Part shown: positions 35,061-47,743 of the stretch, piece by piece
Layout: each line of letters opens with the position of its first letter
Position numbering within the stretch: position 1 is the stretch's first letter
Origin: Mrakia gelida
Taxonomy: Eukaryota > Basidiomycota > Tremellomycetes > Cystofilobasidiales > Mrakiaceae
DNA: 64,000 bases
Assembly: GCA_024345305.1 (NCBI GenBank)
Contig: BRON01000008.1
Location: forward strand, 1,240,001 to 1,304,000
Reading direction: 5' to 3'
Notes under the pieces: generated by a model
Told to the model about the DNA's origin: nothing
The model's input: the letters and a program-made list of their open reading frames with translations, nothing else
Database searches by the model: none
Translations under genes and position numbers: made by a program

Positions 35061-36728
35061 TTATACGAACTCGAACTTCTCCAGCACCATCTTCTCCCAC
35101 TCCTTCAACCCCTCCTCCACCTTCTTCTCCTCAACCTTGGGTGGCGGCGCTTCAGCAACAACCTCATCGTTCCCCATCATCTCCTCGTCCTCCTCAACCT
35201 TCTTCACCACCACCTCAGCCTTCTTCCCTCCCTTCTCCTTCGGCGGATTCAGCGCCTTCTGAGCCTTCCACTCCTTCTCCTCCTCCTCTACAGCGCTCTT
35301 GAAAACGCTCCAGTCGACGCAGTTGCCCTTCTCGAGCGAGAACTCCCCTTGACGGGTTCGAGTGAGGACGACGACGTGGGCTGCTGAGGAGAGGGCTTGT
35401 CCGATGTCATGAACGATGGAGCGGACGTAGGTTCCTGAGGAGACGGTCATGCGGAGGGTGAAGACGGGAGGAAGGAGTCGTTTGGGGGGAGTTGAGGGAG
35501 GAAGGGTCGAGGTAGACGAGGGAGTGGGTTCGAAGTCGGTCGACGCGGCTGCTGGAGTTTCCGACGCTGTTGTTGCTGACGATGGGACTCCATCCACGGC
35601 TACCGAAGAAGTCGATGTCGACGTCGATGCTGCTGCCGCTTCTGTCTCCTTCTGCTCTCCCTCCTTCAACGGAACGACGACCTTCTCCGCGTCCTCGATC
35701 AACTTCCTGCTCTTCTCCAACACCTCCCTCTCCTCCGCTCCCAGCACCTTCTCAGGCCACCTGAACGCATGACCCTCTCCTCCCTCCTCCGTTCGAGCCT
35801 CCTGCCAGGATTCCAGGACGAGTTCGTGGACGATCTGCCTTCGAGCTTCGATGGGACGAGGGAGGGGAGTGTTGGAACGAGCGTACTCGTAGAGAGGTTT
35901 GCCGTCCATTTTGAGGGCTGAGTAGCTGCGAGGGATGAGACGAAAGTATTAGGTCAGTTTTGCGAGATAAAGCAGAGAAGGTGAGGGTAAGACGACGAAC
36001 ATGGGAGGCGTCTGAAGGATCTCTCCTCTGAATCGATCCAAAACGTTCTCGACGTCTTGACGAGTGAGATGTTCCCATGGAGCGGTATCGAGGATAGCTC
36101 CCTCGGAGTCGTACGAGTCGGTAGAGCAACCAAGGAGTCCAACGGTTCGGTATTCCTAAGAGGGGCAGGGAAGGAGGGCAACGAAGGGAGCAGGGGGGAG
36201 GGAGGGAGGTGAGCTCGAACGAAAAACGAAGAGGGACTTCTTCCCCTGCTGCTTGCTCGCCGTCAAGACTTACCTTCGAGCACAAGAGGAACCTGCCGAG
36301 CTCTTTGGTTCCCTTACCCAGTCCAACAACTAGGAACGAGCAAAGAAGGTAGGGAAGGGAACGGGTGAGCTTCGAGGGAAAGAGACCTCCCTCCCCTCCC
36401 CTTCTCGAGTTTGAGCTCACCGAGTACGCCGTCCGCCAGAGGATCCAGAGTCCCTCCCTGCCCGATCTTGGTGATCCCACCTCGAGCCTTGGGACCTCCC
36501 TTGACTGCTTCCTGCTTGAAGAGAATGGACTTGCTTCCCAGACGTTTGAGTCCGTCGAGGATGGTCATCGAAGTCTGACCCGTCGGCTGAGAGAGAGGAG
36601 GGAGGGGAAGCGGTTGAGCTTCGTGATTTGCCCCTTCGATTCGAGAACTATAATGACCGAAGGGAACTAACCTTGTTAATTCCAATGAGGCCATCGAGAG
36701 GATACTTGGTTCCTGTAGCTTTGGGCAT
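35061..36728 (-). CDS. PUS4: tRNA pseudouridine(55) synthase
   Basis: Five exons encode about 410 residues from ATG 36728 (MPKATGTKYPLDGLIGINK) to a TAA at 35061. TruB-family motifs are clear: GINKPTGQTSM near the N-terminus and the catalytic-loop motif GGTLDPLADGVL, followed by GLGKGTKELGRFL and TVGLLGCSTDSYDSEG. The block PPMYSALKMDGKPLYEYAR and the later GTYVRSIVHDIGQAL complete the fold. A low-complexity acidic/Ser insert separates the last two blocks, and a Lys/Glu-rich tail follows. It is expected to make pseudouridine at position 55 of tRNAs in nucleus and mitochondria. An in-frame upstream extension to an ATG near 37040 could add a mitochondrial presequence, but an intron-like stretch there makes this uncertain. 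Confidence 0.92.
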
Positions 36729-37188
36729 CGCTGCTGCTGGTTCGGAGGGACGGGGAGGAGGGAAGGAAAGGCGACGGTACGAAGGTCGAGCCTGGTTGTA
36801 GGTGCCTCGAGGGAGCGAGGAAGAAGGCTTGGGAGGAATGACTGCTGATCCGAAGGTCGAGGGAACGACTGGAGAAAGAGAAAAAGCTGAAAGATGGAGT
36901 TGGAGACTAGAAGGAAGGAAGGGAGGAGACGAGCTCGAAACTTGATCGAGTCCTCCCTTTCCCACGGTTGGCCCTGCTTTCCTGCCTGCTTTCGAAGAGC
37001 CCGCCAACTCGGGTGTCTTCAAACAACGACATCCTTGCATAGGCAAGATTCAGATCTACCCCCCAGATCAACCAGCTCCTTCACTTCTGGTCTCAGGCTC
37101 TCGAACGAGCTCGATCTCGTCGTCCTTCCTTCTCCGGAGTCGACCGTCTTCGCTCGCTCCCTCCCGTCGAACACGAGACACGAAAGCC
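36729..37188. promoter_or_regulatory. Divergent region between PUS4 and the AlkB-type gene
   Basis: A 460-bp gap holds both promoters. The PUS4-proximal part stays open in frame with PUS4, so it may include a longer N-terminus or a 5' UTR intron. No other gene is seen. Confidence 0.4.
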
Positions 37189-40100
37189 ATGGAGGAGGAC
37201 GCTCGACTCAACCAGGACGAGGTGGAGGACTTTGAACTCACTGCCATCCTCGCAGGGAGAGAAGAACCACCTCGAGGAAGGCAGATGGCGAGAGGAAGAG
37301 GTCCTCGTCCAACGGGAAGGACAGGTCGTCCACCTTACGTCAAGCTCGCTCGTCTCCCAAGCTCCCAGACAACCTTCAAACTCCTAGGTGAACCCCAGGT
37401 AACATGCCCATATCATTTCCGGACGTGATGCTGACTCTTCCTCACTGTTTTCACCTTCTGAAAGGTCTTCAACCTCGCTTCGATGGTGTCATCAAACTTC
37501 AGCCCACACCTTCCCTCTCTCCCTCCCTCGACTCGCACGACCTTCCACAGTCCTCCTCATCATACCGCAACGGTCCCACAGAACCCCCAACACTCACTTC
37601 CATTGTGCGACAAGACGACGAAACATTTGCGTCTCTACCCATCCTCACTTTCGCCTCTCCTCCCGCACCCTCCTCGATCGGCTTCCCTCCTCTCCCTCCC
37701 GTCCCTCAACCTTCCTCTTCACTTCTACCCTACAACTCCATTCTCTCCTCCATCCACGATACCACCTCAGATCCCATAGACCCAATCCTCTTCGCTAAGA
37801 ACCTTCGTCGTCTTCAAAAATGGGTCGCCCGTCGCCGTCGAAATCGCAAGATCCTCCCTTTCCCTCGGAACCCTCTCGATCCCGCCGACCCGGCAGAACT
37901 GCCACCACAGCTTTCGACGGAGGTGGTGACGAAGAAAAGGTCCCACAAGAAGAAGAAGCAATCCGATCCCAGCTCCGAATCTCAAGCCGTCGCGTCGTCG
38001 TCGACCAGTTCCCTTCACCTCGACGCGTCCTCAACTTCAGCGTCGTCGTCGCTCCCACCGCCCCTACCTCGACAACCATCCTACCTCTCCTCGTCCTCCT
38101 TCTCGAACACACTGCCGACCACATCGACCAGGCCCAATCCCTTCGCTCCTCTCAGCTCTTCGTCGTCGTCGATTGGAGTTCTCGATCAACAACCACTTCC
38201 CTTTGCCTTCCTGCCCGCTCAGCACCAGCATACTCCACTCGTCTTCGACACTTACTCCCTCTCTCCCCACTTCACATCGCTCGACAAAGGGAAAGGTCGC
38301 GAAATCGACCTCCCTCCTCCTCAACAACAACAACCGTCCGACCTCCTCCTCGCACCCGTCGCTCCCAAGAAGAGGAAGTACAAACCTCGAGTCTACAAGG
38401 ACGGAGCTCCTTCGATTCTCGCGCCAGGGAAGAAGCCGAGGGTCGGAAAGTCGTCGAACTTGCCTGCTTCGTTCGGGGTCAACGTCGTCGAGGGGGAGGG
38501 AGAGGGAGGTGGGAGTGGCGAGGGAGAAGCTGGAGCAGGTGCTTGCGGTGGTGAGAAGCAGAGACCTCGATTGAGAGCGAAGCCACCTGTTTGGGCGTAC
38601 TCGAGGCAGGAGATGTGCGAGGTGAGTAGTTTGAACCATCGCGACAGGACGCGACGAGTTGAGATCTTCAAACGACGACGCGTCGCGAGCTCCTGCTTAC
38701 GAGAACTCCTTTGCCTTCTTTCAGACTCTTCCCTACTGGAAAGCTTTCCAGTCCGGTGTAAGTTTACTGTCTTCATCGATCACTTCTATCCACTTCCGAC
38801 CCCGTCTCGAACCGAACGCGTCGAGCCTGACATCTTCTTCTCGCCGCTTCGCCTTCATCTCAGCTCTACATGCTCTCGGGAACGGCTTACGGCTACCTCC
38901 TCGACGGCTACCCTTCGGCTCGAGACACTTGGGCTCATGATGGCCGAGTGGTCATCTCTCATGGGTTCGTATCTTCCTCCCTCCCTCTCTTCTCCTCACT
39001 TCCTCGTTCTGATCCTTTTCCCCTCGCGTCTCCCTGGCTTCAGTGGTGGAAAATGCATCGAGTTCGACTCCCCATCTCCCTCCGACCCTCTGGTCTTCAT
39101 CAAGACCGTTCGGCTCCGAGAGGATCAGTCCGCTTCAGACCCTCGAGTTTCCGCGCTCCTCAACAGTTGGAAGAACCGAACGCCGATCGTGCTCGTCGCA
39201 GGAAACAACTACCAAGGGATGCCTTTCGACTTGGGATGTGGATACGTTGTGCTTGGATGGTGAGTGGCTTCGGGAGTTGGGGTTCGAGAGCAGAAAGGAA
39301 AGGAAAAGTTGACGAGACGCGTGCTGCCCTCTTTCGCAGGTACTGGATCTCGCTGGTTTGGGTGAGCTCTCACATCTGCGCATCTCTTCTCGAGTTTGGG
39401 ATTTCTGACATTTCGTTCCCTCGCCGTCGTCTCAAGATCGAAGCAGAACCACCCGCTCCGAACGCGAAGCTCGTTCCCGGTCGAGACTTCTTGTAGGCCC
39501 TCTCCTCTTGCTCCTTCAGCCCGCTCGCTCAATTTGCCGCTTTCTGACCTTTCCCTCGATTCTGTCTCTCGATCCAGCCACCGCTACAAGATCCGCTTCG
39601 ACTGGGTCTCGAGTCAAGGAGATCCGTGGTGGACCGTCGACGACCCTTCGCTGCCGAACGGATGGGATCCTCGGGAGCAGGCTCTCGCTCTTCAGAAACA
39701 TCGAGAGACTCTTCCAGAAGGAGTGATCGCCAGGATGGATGCCGTCGAGGACTTCGTTCCGCAGTCGATGTCGAAGGAAGTCGAAACTCCTCCCTCTCCC
39801 CTCGCGTCGACCTCGACTTCCCTCTCACCTCCTCTCTCACTCTCACCCGCCATCGACGTCGACCTCCCAGCTTCATCGACAACCTCAACACTCGAGGAAA
39901 TCGATCCGATGGAGGAGGACATCGTCGGTCGTTCCAAACTCTCCGGCCTTGCTGGATTCCTCTCGACTTCGTCTTGGAGCTCGTCGGTCGAAAGTCGAGC
40001 TTCTTCGAGCTTCTTCGATCTTGTTTCGGCCTCGTCGCCTGCTTCGTCGGACCTGACGGCGCTGGAAGAAGACGTCTGTATGGAAGAGAAGGAGATTGAG

Positions 40101-42478
40101 AATGAGGGAGCCGCTGAGGAAGTAGTGGTAGTCGAGGAGCCGGTGAGAAGGAGGAGGTTGCCTGGAGAAGGAGGTTCGAGGAGCCTGTAAGTCGTTTCGC
40201 TCTCTCCCCTGCTCGACCTTCCCTCCCTGACCTTTGCATCATCTCGTCCTTCACCAGGTCCTCTTTCAGACCCTCTGAAGCTTCTCTACTGGCCGAGGAA
40301 CCGGATGAGTTCACTGCGACGAGGTCAGTCGAGACGCGTCTTCGCCCTTGTCTTCGTCTCGCCATGTCGCCTCCGCTCAATTCTCATATTTCCCTCCTTC
40401 CCAGATCACATCGAACCTGCAGCTCGTGCAACCGAGCGTCACCTGTCATCTACGAGCAAGGTTGGATCTGCGTTCAGCTCGATTGTCCAAGGTTCTTCAA
40501 GGTTCGTCGCCTGTCGCCCGTGCTCCCCCTCGATGCGTTCTGACCAGAATCGATCCCGCAGATCCTCAACCCCGTCGATGGCACTTTCAACACTCCTCCC
40601 GAGCTGCTCATCTACACCCAGGAGTTCATCGCTCCAGCTACAACTCCAGCGAAGGTTCGACGTCTCCCTCACGGAATCGTTCCTCCTCCACCGGTCGATC
40701 TTTCGGATATCCACGACGGTCAGTTCCTCTTCCCCTTCGAAGGTCGGTTTGAAGACGCGCGTTGATGCCGAATTTCTGAAATCGAAACAGGTCTGACGAG
40801 CTCGCGATCGTTTTGGCGAGGAATGGTCTGTCGACCTTGCGGGAAAGCGTCGAGTCGAGAACGATGGGACAGCTGGATATGTACCTCCTGTTCGGTGGGT
40901 TCCTTCCTCTCTTGGGGGACCGAAAATTCTAGCTGACCTTCGTTTCTCACCTTTCCAGGCCATCTATGCCCCGCTCAACGAGTCTTCTCGAGTAATCAAC
41001 GCGTCGGAACTTTCCAACCCTGACTCCGGTCCTCCCCTTCTCGGCGACGACGTCCTCGATCCCTCCTCAGGCATCTCCATGATCATCAGCCATCAGCTCG
41101 GACTCGACGGTGTCACTCAGATCGCCGAAGTCTTGCGCTACGTCCTTCCCGACGGCGTGTTCGTCCTCTTCTTTTTCTACCCCTCCTCTTTCCTCGACGG
41201 AGCTGACCAAAACGCTCCTTTCCTCAGTGGATCGATCTGGCACGTCAAACCTTACGATATGGCCCCGTTCGACAAGGTCTTCGAATCTTATCAGGAGCTG
41301 GACGCGACGAAGGAGAAGACCCTCGCCTCCGCTCTCTTCAAGAGGAACGCGATCAAGCAGGTCAGTTTCGGCATCTATCATTCTCTCTTACGGCTACTGA
41401 CTCTTACTCCCTAAATTTGGCTATCTCCAGCACACCTGTAAGCCTCCTCGACCTCCTTCGCTTCTTCGGCGCGTCGAAGCTGACCTCGTCGATCTTGTCC
41501 TTCTTCTTCCAGCTAGCGGTCGACTCCTCACTCAACAGTTCACCTTCAACGCTGGAGCCGACTACAAGTTCGTCGTCGATCAAGAAGGAAGTCTCCCGTT
41601 CTCAGAATCACCTTGGGCTGTCAGGGAATCGCTTCGCCTGTGAGCTTGCTTCGAGCTTCGATTCGTTCGAGTCGCGCCCTCTTTTCGATCTGACCTTTCT
41701 CGCCTTCCTCAGTATCAAGGAGACTGTCCATCGAGTCTGTGGGATCGAAGAGGGGTTCAACGAAGGTGAGCCAACCTCGTCCATTCTCCTGTAGAGGGTT
41801 TAAGCTGATCTTCCCTCCTTCTCTCGCTTCAGTGCTCTCGGTCGCGTACAAGGAAGACCAAAAGATGAACTGTGAGCTCGACCGAATCTCTCCTTCCCTC
41901 GCACTCCCATCTGACGATCTCTTCCGTCTTCCAGGGCACGACGATGGAGAAACGGGTCTCGGTCCAGTAGTCTCGAGTCTGAGTTTGGGGTCTGATGGTC
42001 TGTCGTTTTCATTCCCTCGCTTCTTCACGCGAGCTTCGCTGACCTCGCGTCTCGACCCATCTCTATCTCTTTCCAGCCGAAATGAGCTTCAGACTCAAAC
42101 ACGGACGTCGAGATCGGAACATCGTCTTCCACGTTCAATCCAACGAACCCTCGGCTTCAGCAACGGATCTCGTCGAAGGCGAATCGACCCTCCTCGTCGC
42201 GTCTCCCTCGGTCGTCGACGACGTCAAGCCCAAACGATCCAAAGCTCCTGCGATTCCTCAGAAGCCTGCCTTGACGCTGAGGCTCATGCATGGAGAGTGA
42301 GTGTTTCGTCCCTCTGGTGCGATGAAGGGACGAGATCGACACTGACCTCGCTCGCTTCTACAGCTTCGTCGTGATGGAAGGGGAGGGGCTGCAGAGGAGT
42401 TGGGAGCACGCTGTTGCTCCTTCAGGGTTTAGATTCGCTGCTACAGCGAGGAGGATCACGGAAGAGCACGGAAAGTAG
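37189..42478 (+). CDS. AlkB-type 2-oxoglutarate/Fe(II) dioxygenase with AT-hook-like N-terminus and zinc ribbons
   Basis: About 15 exons encode roughly 1,400 residues. The N-terminus has basic GRP-type segments (MARGRGPRPTGRTGRPP) like AT-hooks. A disordered region ends in KKRKYKPRVYKDGAPS. A middle domain follows (VSALLNSWKNRTPIVLVAGN..GYVVLGWYWISLVW, then RYKIRFDWVSSQGDPWW) that I cannot name. Two Cys-rich ribbons come next: CSSC..WICVQLDC (40420-40495) and CRPC..WDSWICTSC (40829-40895). The catalytic domain is C-terminal: MNWHDDGE (HxD metal ligands), LGPVVSSLSLGS, then WEH (third ligand) and RFAATARR (2OG-binding and substrate arginines). These are the AlkB-family residues in the right order, so demethylation of DNA or RNA is likely; the substrate is unknown. 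A 22-nt exon lies at 39340-39361. Confidence 0.85.
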
Positions 42479-42810
42479 ACGGAACGTAATCGTATGTTGT
42501 ATCACTCGCAGAGTTCGGTTCGAGTGAAGGCAGAGAACGACGACGCGTCGGCGCGAGCAAGACCCCCCCCTTTCGTCCGTCGCGAGAGATTGTCAACCGA
42601 AGAGGAACATATGATCTTCGAAGGATATTCGAGTCAAAAAGAAGGGTACAAAGACAAACCAAAAGGTCAGGGACTCGATGCTAGAAAGAGAGAGAGAAGG
42701 AATGGGCATGAGGTCGTAAGAAAAATAATCAAGGGAAGGCGAGAGCGAGAGAAGGACGTGTCCATGTCGGAGGGAACCAAAGAGAAAGGGAAACGAGGGA
42801 GGGAACTAGA
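42479..42810. other. Convergent intergenic region
   Basis: This holds the 3' UTRs of the AlkB-type gene and PCK1. It is purine-rich with no coding signal; one ACGCGT lies near 42543. Confidence 0.5.
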
Positions 42811-45757
42811 CTAAATGGACTGGGGTCCAGCAGCGAGCACCTCGGGGGAGACGTCCGACTCGTACTTCTTGAAGGCGACGTTGAACATTCCGGCGAGCTT
42901 CGAGACCTCGGTCTTGAGTCCGTCTTGCGAAGGCCAGGCAGTGTAAGGGTTGAGGATCTCGGAGGGGACTCCAGGGACGGCCTTGGGGATGGAGAGGTTG
43001 AAGCTGGAGAAGGGAGGAGGAAGAGGTCAGCGAAAAGAGAGAAGGGACGGACGAGAGACGACGGGAAGATGAACTCACACAGGGAAGTTCTCGTACTCGG
43101 CCTTGGCGAGGGTTCCGTTGTGGATAGCGTCGATGATGGCTCGAGTGTACTTGAGAGGGCATCGCTTTCCAGTTCCGTACTGAAGAGAAGAAGAAGAAGA
43201 AGTGTAAGTTCGAGTCGAGAGCGGCGCGAAGCAAGGAAAGGAGAAACGCGACGAACCTTTCCGGAGCACCATCCAGTGTTGACCAGGTAGCAGTCGGCCT
43301 TGGTCTCCCTCATCTTCTGAGCAAGCATCTTGGCGTATCGAGCAGGCTGAAGGAAGGAACGAAGGGAAGAGAAAGTCAGTTTCGGCTCAACTCGAGTCGC
43401 GAGGGAGAGAAACGAAGAAGACTCACGTGAAGAACGATGAAGGGCTGTCCGTAACAAGTCGAGAAAGTAGGCGAAGGCTCGAGAACACCATCCTCAGTTC
43501 CAGGGGCTGTGAGAAGAGCGAAGGGAAAGGTCAGCGAGATGATTCGAGAGAGGGAGGCGAAGAGGAGACTCGAGACTCACTCTTGGAGGTGTATCCGGCG
43601 ATGAAGTGGTAGGAAGCCTGCTCGGGGGTGAGCTTGGAGACAGGAGGCAGGACACCGTAGGCGTCACAGGTGAGGAAGACGAGGTCTGGAGGAAGGAGGG
43701 AGACAAGTCAGAAAGGGAGGTCGCGAAGGGAGAAGGGAGGGACGCGACCAAACTCACTCGTGGGCTGGTTCTTGGAAAGTCCTCCGGGCTTGTGCTGAAG
43801 AGAAAGGAGAGCGAGAGCAGATCGAGGTCAGTAAGCGAAGATTGAGGCGAAGAGGAGCAAGGAACGAAGACTCACTCCCTCGATGTACTCGATGGGGTAA
43901 GCACACCTGGTGTTCTCGGTGATGGAGACGTCGTCGTAGTCGGGCTTCCTGTTGGTAGGATCGTAGACGACGTTCTCGAGGATGGCTCCGAATCGGATGG
44001 CGTTGAAGATCTCGGGCTCCTTCTCCTTGGAGAGGTTGATGCACTTGGCGTAGCATCCTCCCTCGATGTTGAAGACTCCAGTGTCGGACCAGACGTGCTC
44101 GTCGTCTCCGATGAGAAGTCGCTTGGGATCGGTCGAGAGGGTGCTGAAGGAGCGAAGAAGAAACGAAGAGTCAGTTCGGGAGGTCTTCCAGGTAGCGAGC
44201 GAACGAAAAGAAGAAGAACTCACGTCTTTCCAGTTCCAGAGAGTCCGAAGAACAAGGTCACATCTCCCTTCTCAACACCCTCGTTGGCACTCGAGTGGAG
44301 AGAGAGCTGTCCGAACTTGACGGGCTGGATGTAGTGCATGAGCGAGAAGATTCCCTTCTTCATCTCTCCAGCGTACTCGGTTCCGAGGATGACCATCTCC
44401 ATTCGCTTGAAGTTGATCTCGACGGAGGTGGGCGAGGTCATTCCAGTGGTGAAGCGGTTGGCAGGGAACTGTCCGGCGTTGTAGATGACGAAGTCGGGCT
44501 CTCCGAAGGTCTCGAGCTCAGCTTCCGTAGGTCGAATGAGCATGTTGTTCTGAGGAAGAGGGAAAGACGAAGAGCGGTGAGCTTGGGTCGCGTCGGGACG
44601 GAGAGGTAGACGAGAGATGAACGAACCATGAAGAGGGCGTGGTAGGCTCGCGACGAGATGACTCGGACCTTGATTCGGTACTTGGGATCCCATCCAGCGA
44701 ATCCATCGAAGACGTCTGTGAAGAAGGAAAGTCGGAAGAAGGAGGGGAGGGAAGAAACGACGAAACGAGGGTCAGGACGGAAGACATGACGCGTCGAAGG
44801 AAAACGAGGGAAGAAAACGGAGGAGCAACTCACAGACGTTGTCCCTGGTGTTCAGGTAGTCGATAGCTCGCTCTCGGTTGATCTCGAAGGTGTGCTCGCT
44901 GGAAGGGAGAGGAAGAAGGGGAGAGAAAGGAAAGAAGGAAGGAAGAAGGTGAGCTCGAGATCTCGAAACCGCCCCCCGATTTAACCCGGACTCTCCCAGA
45001 CCTCCCCTTCGAACGAGACGAAGCCAGAGAGCTCGAGAAACATAGAAGAAGGGACTCACTCCATCTTGATGTTGACACTTCCCCACCAGACATCGTCTTT
45101 GCTGGTCTCCTCGAAGACAATCCTCTTGTCCTTCGGCGAACGGCCAGTCTTCTTCCCGGAGAAGTTGATGAGGGCCCCAGTATCCGAGATAACAGCTCCT
45201 TCGTTTCGGACAGCATCCTCGTAGAGAGTGGCGACGGGGGCATTACGCTTGAGGTCTGTGAGGAGGGAGAGAACAAGTGGGAAGGAGGGAGGAAGGAAGA
45301 GGGAGGCTTGTGATCAGCCAACGGATCCGGCTACTCGAGAGCTCGACGACGGGGCTGAACGAAGGCGAGTTCGGAGGGAGGGAGAACGTACGGATCTTGT
45401 CCCTGATGGATGCGAACGAGAGAAAGGAGGCAGGGAGAAGGAGTAAGAGTCAGTAAGACGTCCTCGAGAAGTTGAAAGAGGGAGAAGGAAGGAGGGAGGC
45501 AGAGCAACGACGAGAGTCACACGACCTCGATCTTCCCAAACCCTCCTCCAACAGCTGTCCTGCTCCGTCTTCGCCACTCAGAAAGAGAGAGAGAGCAAGA
45601 CTCACATGTCGAAACCAGCCTGGGAGAGGGAGGTGAGCTCTTCACCGAGGAACTGAGAGCAAGGAACGACAAGGTCAGCTCGTCTGGCACGTGAAGCGAG
45701 GGAGAGAGGCAGGGAGGGAGGGCGATGGCTGCTCACCTTGTAATCTGTAGACGCCAT
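42811..45757 (-). CDS. PCK1: Phosphoenolpyruvate carboxykinase (ATP)
   Basis: A heavily spliced gene (about 13 exons) encodes roughly 550 residues, from ATG 45757 (MASTDYK) to a TAG at 42811. ATP-type PEPCK signatures are present: [13 protein letters not shown], the GRSPKDKR segment, the kinase loop [29 protein letters not shown] (split here into shorter quotes: GDDEHVW and [11 protein letters not shown]), and [12 protein letters not shown]. It converts oxaloacetate to phosphoenolpyruvate in the cytosol, the committed step of gluconeogenesis. The codon FDM/DKI/HLKRN junctions require an 11-nt exon at 45392-45402. A 2-kb upstream region, the largest gap in the window, fits a gene with complex carbon-source control. 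Confidence 0.95.
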
Positions 45758-47743
45758 GATTTGAGAGTGAGGGGGGATGAGAGTGGAAGGTGGGTTGATG
45801 GATGAAGTAGAAGGAAGGGGACGGGGGAGGGAAATGTGGTTGGGAGGGAAGAAGGAAAGGACGAGGGCAGGTCCTTTTGGGCCTGATGCGTCGTCCGCGG
45901 AGCACCGATTCAAGGGGAAGCCCTAAGAAAGCCGACCCAACTTCAGCCCTCCCTCAAAGCCGAAAATCTTACCCCAGCTCTCCAGAAAATTACTGAGGGG
46001 CTCTGTCTATCTATCTCCATGTATACCCGTTTCCACGAGCAAGTTTTCTCTACTACAGCGTCGTTGAAGGCGCTCCAAAACGCTAAATGAGCTCGAGGGC
46101 TGAATCGCTTTGCGACTGAACCAGCCTCGTTTTCGCTCGCTCCTTCACTCCGATTTGTATAGAAATTGATACGAAGGCTGGCACGGACTCCGAGCCTCAC
46201 TACTACTGGCCTGTGAGAGCTCTACGGGCAGCGTAGGAGTCAGATCAACGCGAGAAAGGACGAAGAGACGCGACCTCCGTTTCTCTCCGCCGTCCGTCCT
46301 TCCTTCTTCGCGAGATCTTCGACCCGACTTCCGCCTTGAGATTATCGCCCCAAATCCCTTCGGACGGCACGGAAGACCTTCTATCACGTTCATGAACGAC
46401 GCGAGATCAAAAAAGATGCAGGAAAATTGCGAGAGTGAGATCTGAAGAGGCGAGGAGGCAGGCACGACGCGCGCGAGACGCGTGCGAGAGTTGTTTTGGA
46501 AGAAGAATTTGCCTGCTGGATTTCTTCAAGAGACGGCTCGGATGTGGGATCGCAAGGCTTGTCATCCCAACGAGTGGTGTAAAACAGCGAGTGGTGTCAA
46601 CAGCTGCAAACAGAGCGAGCGAGTGGTGTAAACTGTCACCTTTCTCCGACAACGACGACGAGCGAGTGAGTTCAACGCTGTCGGTCCTCGACCACGCTCT
46701 TCTTTCCCGAAGACCGACCTTACCTCTTTCTCTTTATTTCTATCGCCAGGGAAGACGCTAAGATCCTCTCCATCACTCTCGGCCCTCACGACTCAGAGCT
46801 GCTTCGACGCGAGGACGAAGAAATGGCGAGGTTCGCTCGTTCGTCGATCTCGTCAACCAAACTGATTCGAAGACCGTCGTCAAGGAGAGAGCGATGGGTG
46901 GGGATCTGATGGAAGTACCCTTTCACCTCCGCGAAGAGAGGATGAAAGGGATAGGAAGGACAAGCAACAGTGAAAGAGACAGCAAGCACGAGCAGATGAT
47001 GGCGCGTCGTCTGCCTCCTCGAATTTCGCCGAAATCCTTCTTGTTTCATCGTGAACCACTGCTCTTTCGGAGTTTGGCTGCTGTGCTTTCGTATCTCATA
47101 GCATCCAGGCACAATCGCATCCGGCAAGAAAGAGGGAAGCAGACTCTTTGTGCAAGGATCTCGCCGACGTCGTTCGAAACAGCCGACTCTTCGTGATCGC
47201 TCAATCAAACAACAACAAAGTTACTACTGCAGAGGTCGGTACGAGTCACCAAGGTGGATATACGTCGGCACAGCCGCTGTTATAGTTGATAACCAAGCGA
47301 GCCCCCTGACTGAGTTAATTAGGTAGGGAAGGGGGAGGTGCAGCACATCCGTCGACGAAGGGGGGCGAAACCGAACGCCGCGTCTGTCTCGACTCCACTT
47401 ACTTTTGTCGCTCTTGTTCGCTTCCCCCAGCGACGGCCAGGCTTCGTTTAATGATGTGCGAGCGATCTCTACGAGGCGGCCCCTTGAGACATGAGAGAGA
47501 CAACACAAAAGAAGATAAAAGCAAAGGAAGGTTTTTGATCCGACACGCCTCCATTTCGCCTCGATCTTGATCGACGTCGAAACGCGTCTCAGGAATTCCA
47601 GCAAGCGAGACAGACCCCTTCACCTCGATTCACCTCTTTCCCTTTCTAGCCTTGTTCTCTCTCGCCGCCTTTGCCTCTCTCAACCACCATCCATCTTCCC
47701 TACCCTCTTCTCGACATACATCCTCACTCGCGTCGCGCCAACC
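45758..47743. promoter_or_regulatory. Large divergent intergenic region upstream of PCK1
   Basis: Nearly 2 kb separates PCK1 from the next plus-strand gene. No open frame here has a believable protein or splice pattern. It holds three copies of CGAGTGGTGT (46571-46635) and ACGCGT words near 46480 and 47580. I read it as the regulatory region of PCK1 and of the membrane protein gene. Confidence 0.45.
46571..46635 (+). repeat. Three direct copies of CGAGTGGTGT
   Basis: Copies start at 46571, 46588 and 46620. Each is followed by a similar tail (AAAACAG, CAACAG, AAACTG). They lie 814-878 bp upstream of the PCK1 start codon. Candidate transcription-factor sites; the factor is unknown. Confidence 0.6.

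Noticed and set aside
45943..47208. Several short open frames between PCK1 and the membrane-protein gene
   Set aside because: They start mostly at non-ATG codons, overlap each other on both strands, and show no domain, codon bias or intron pattern.
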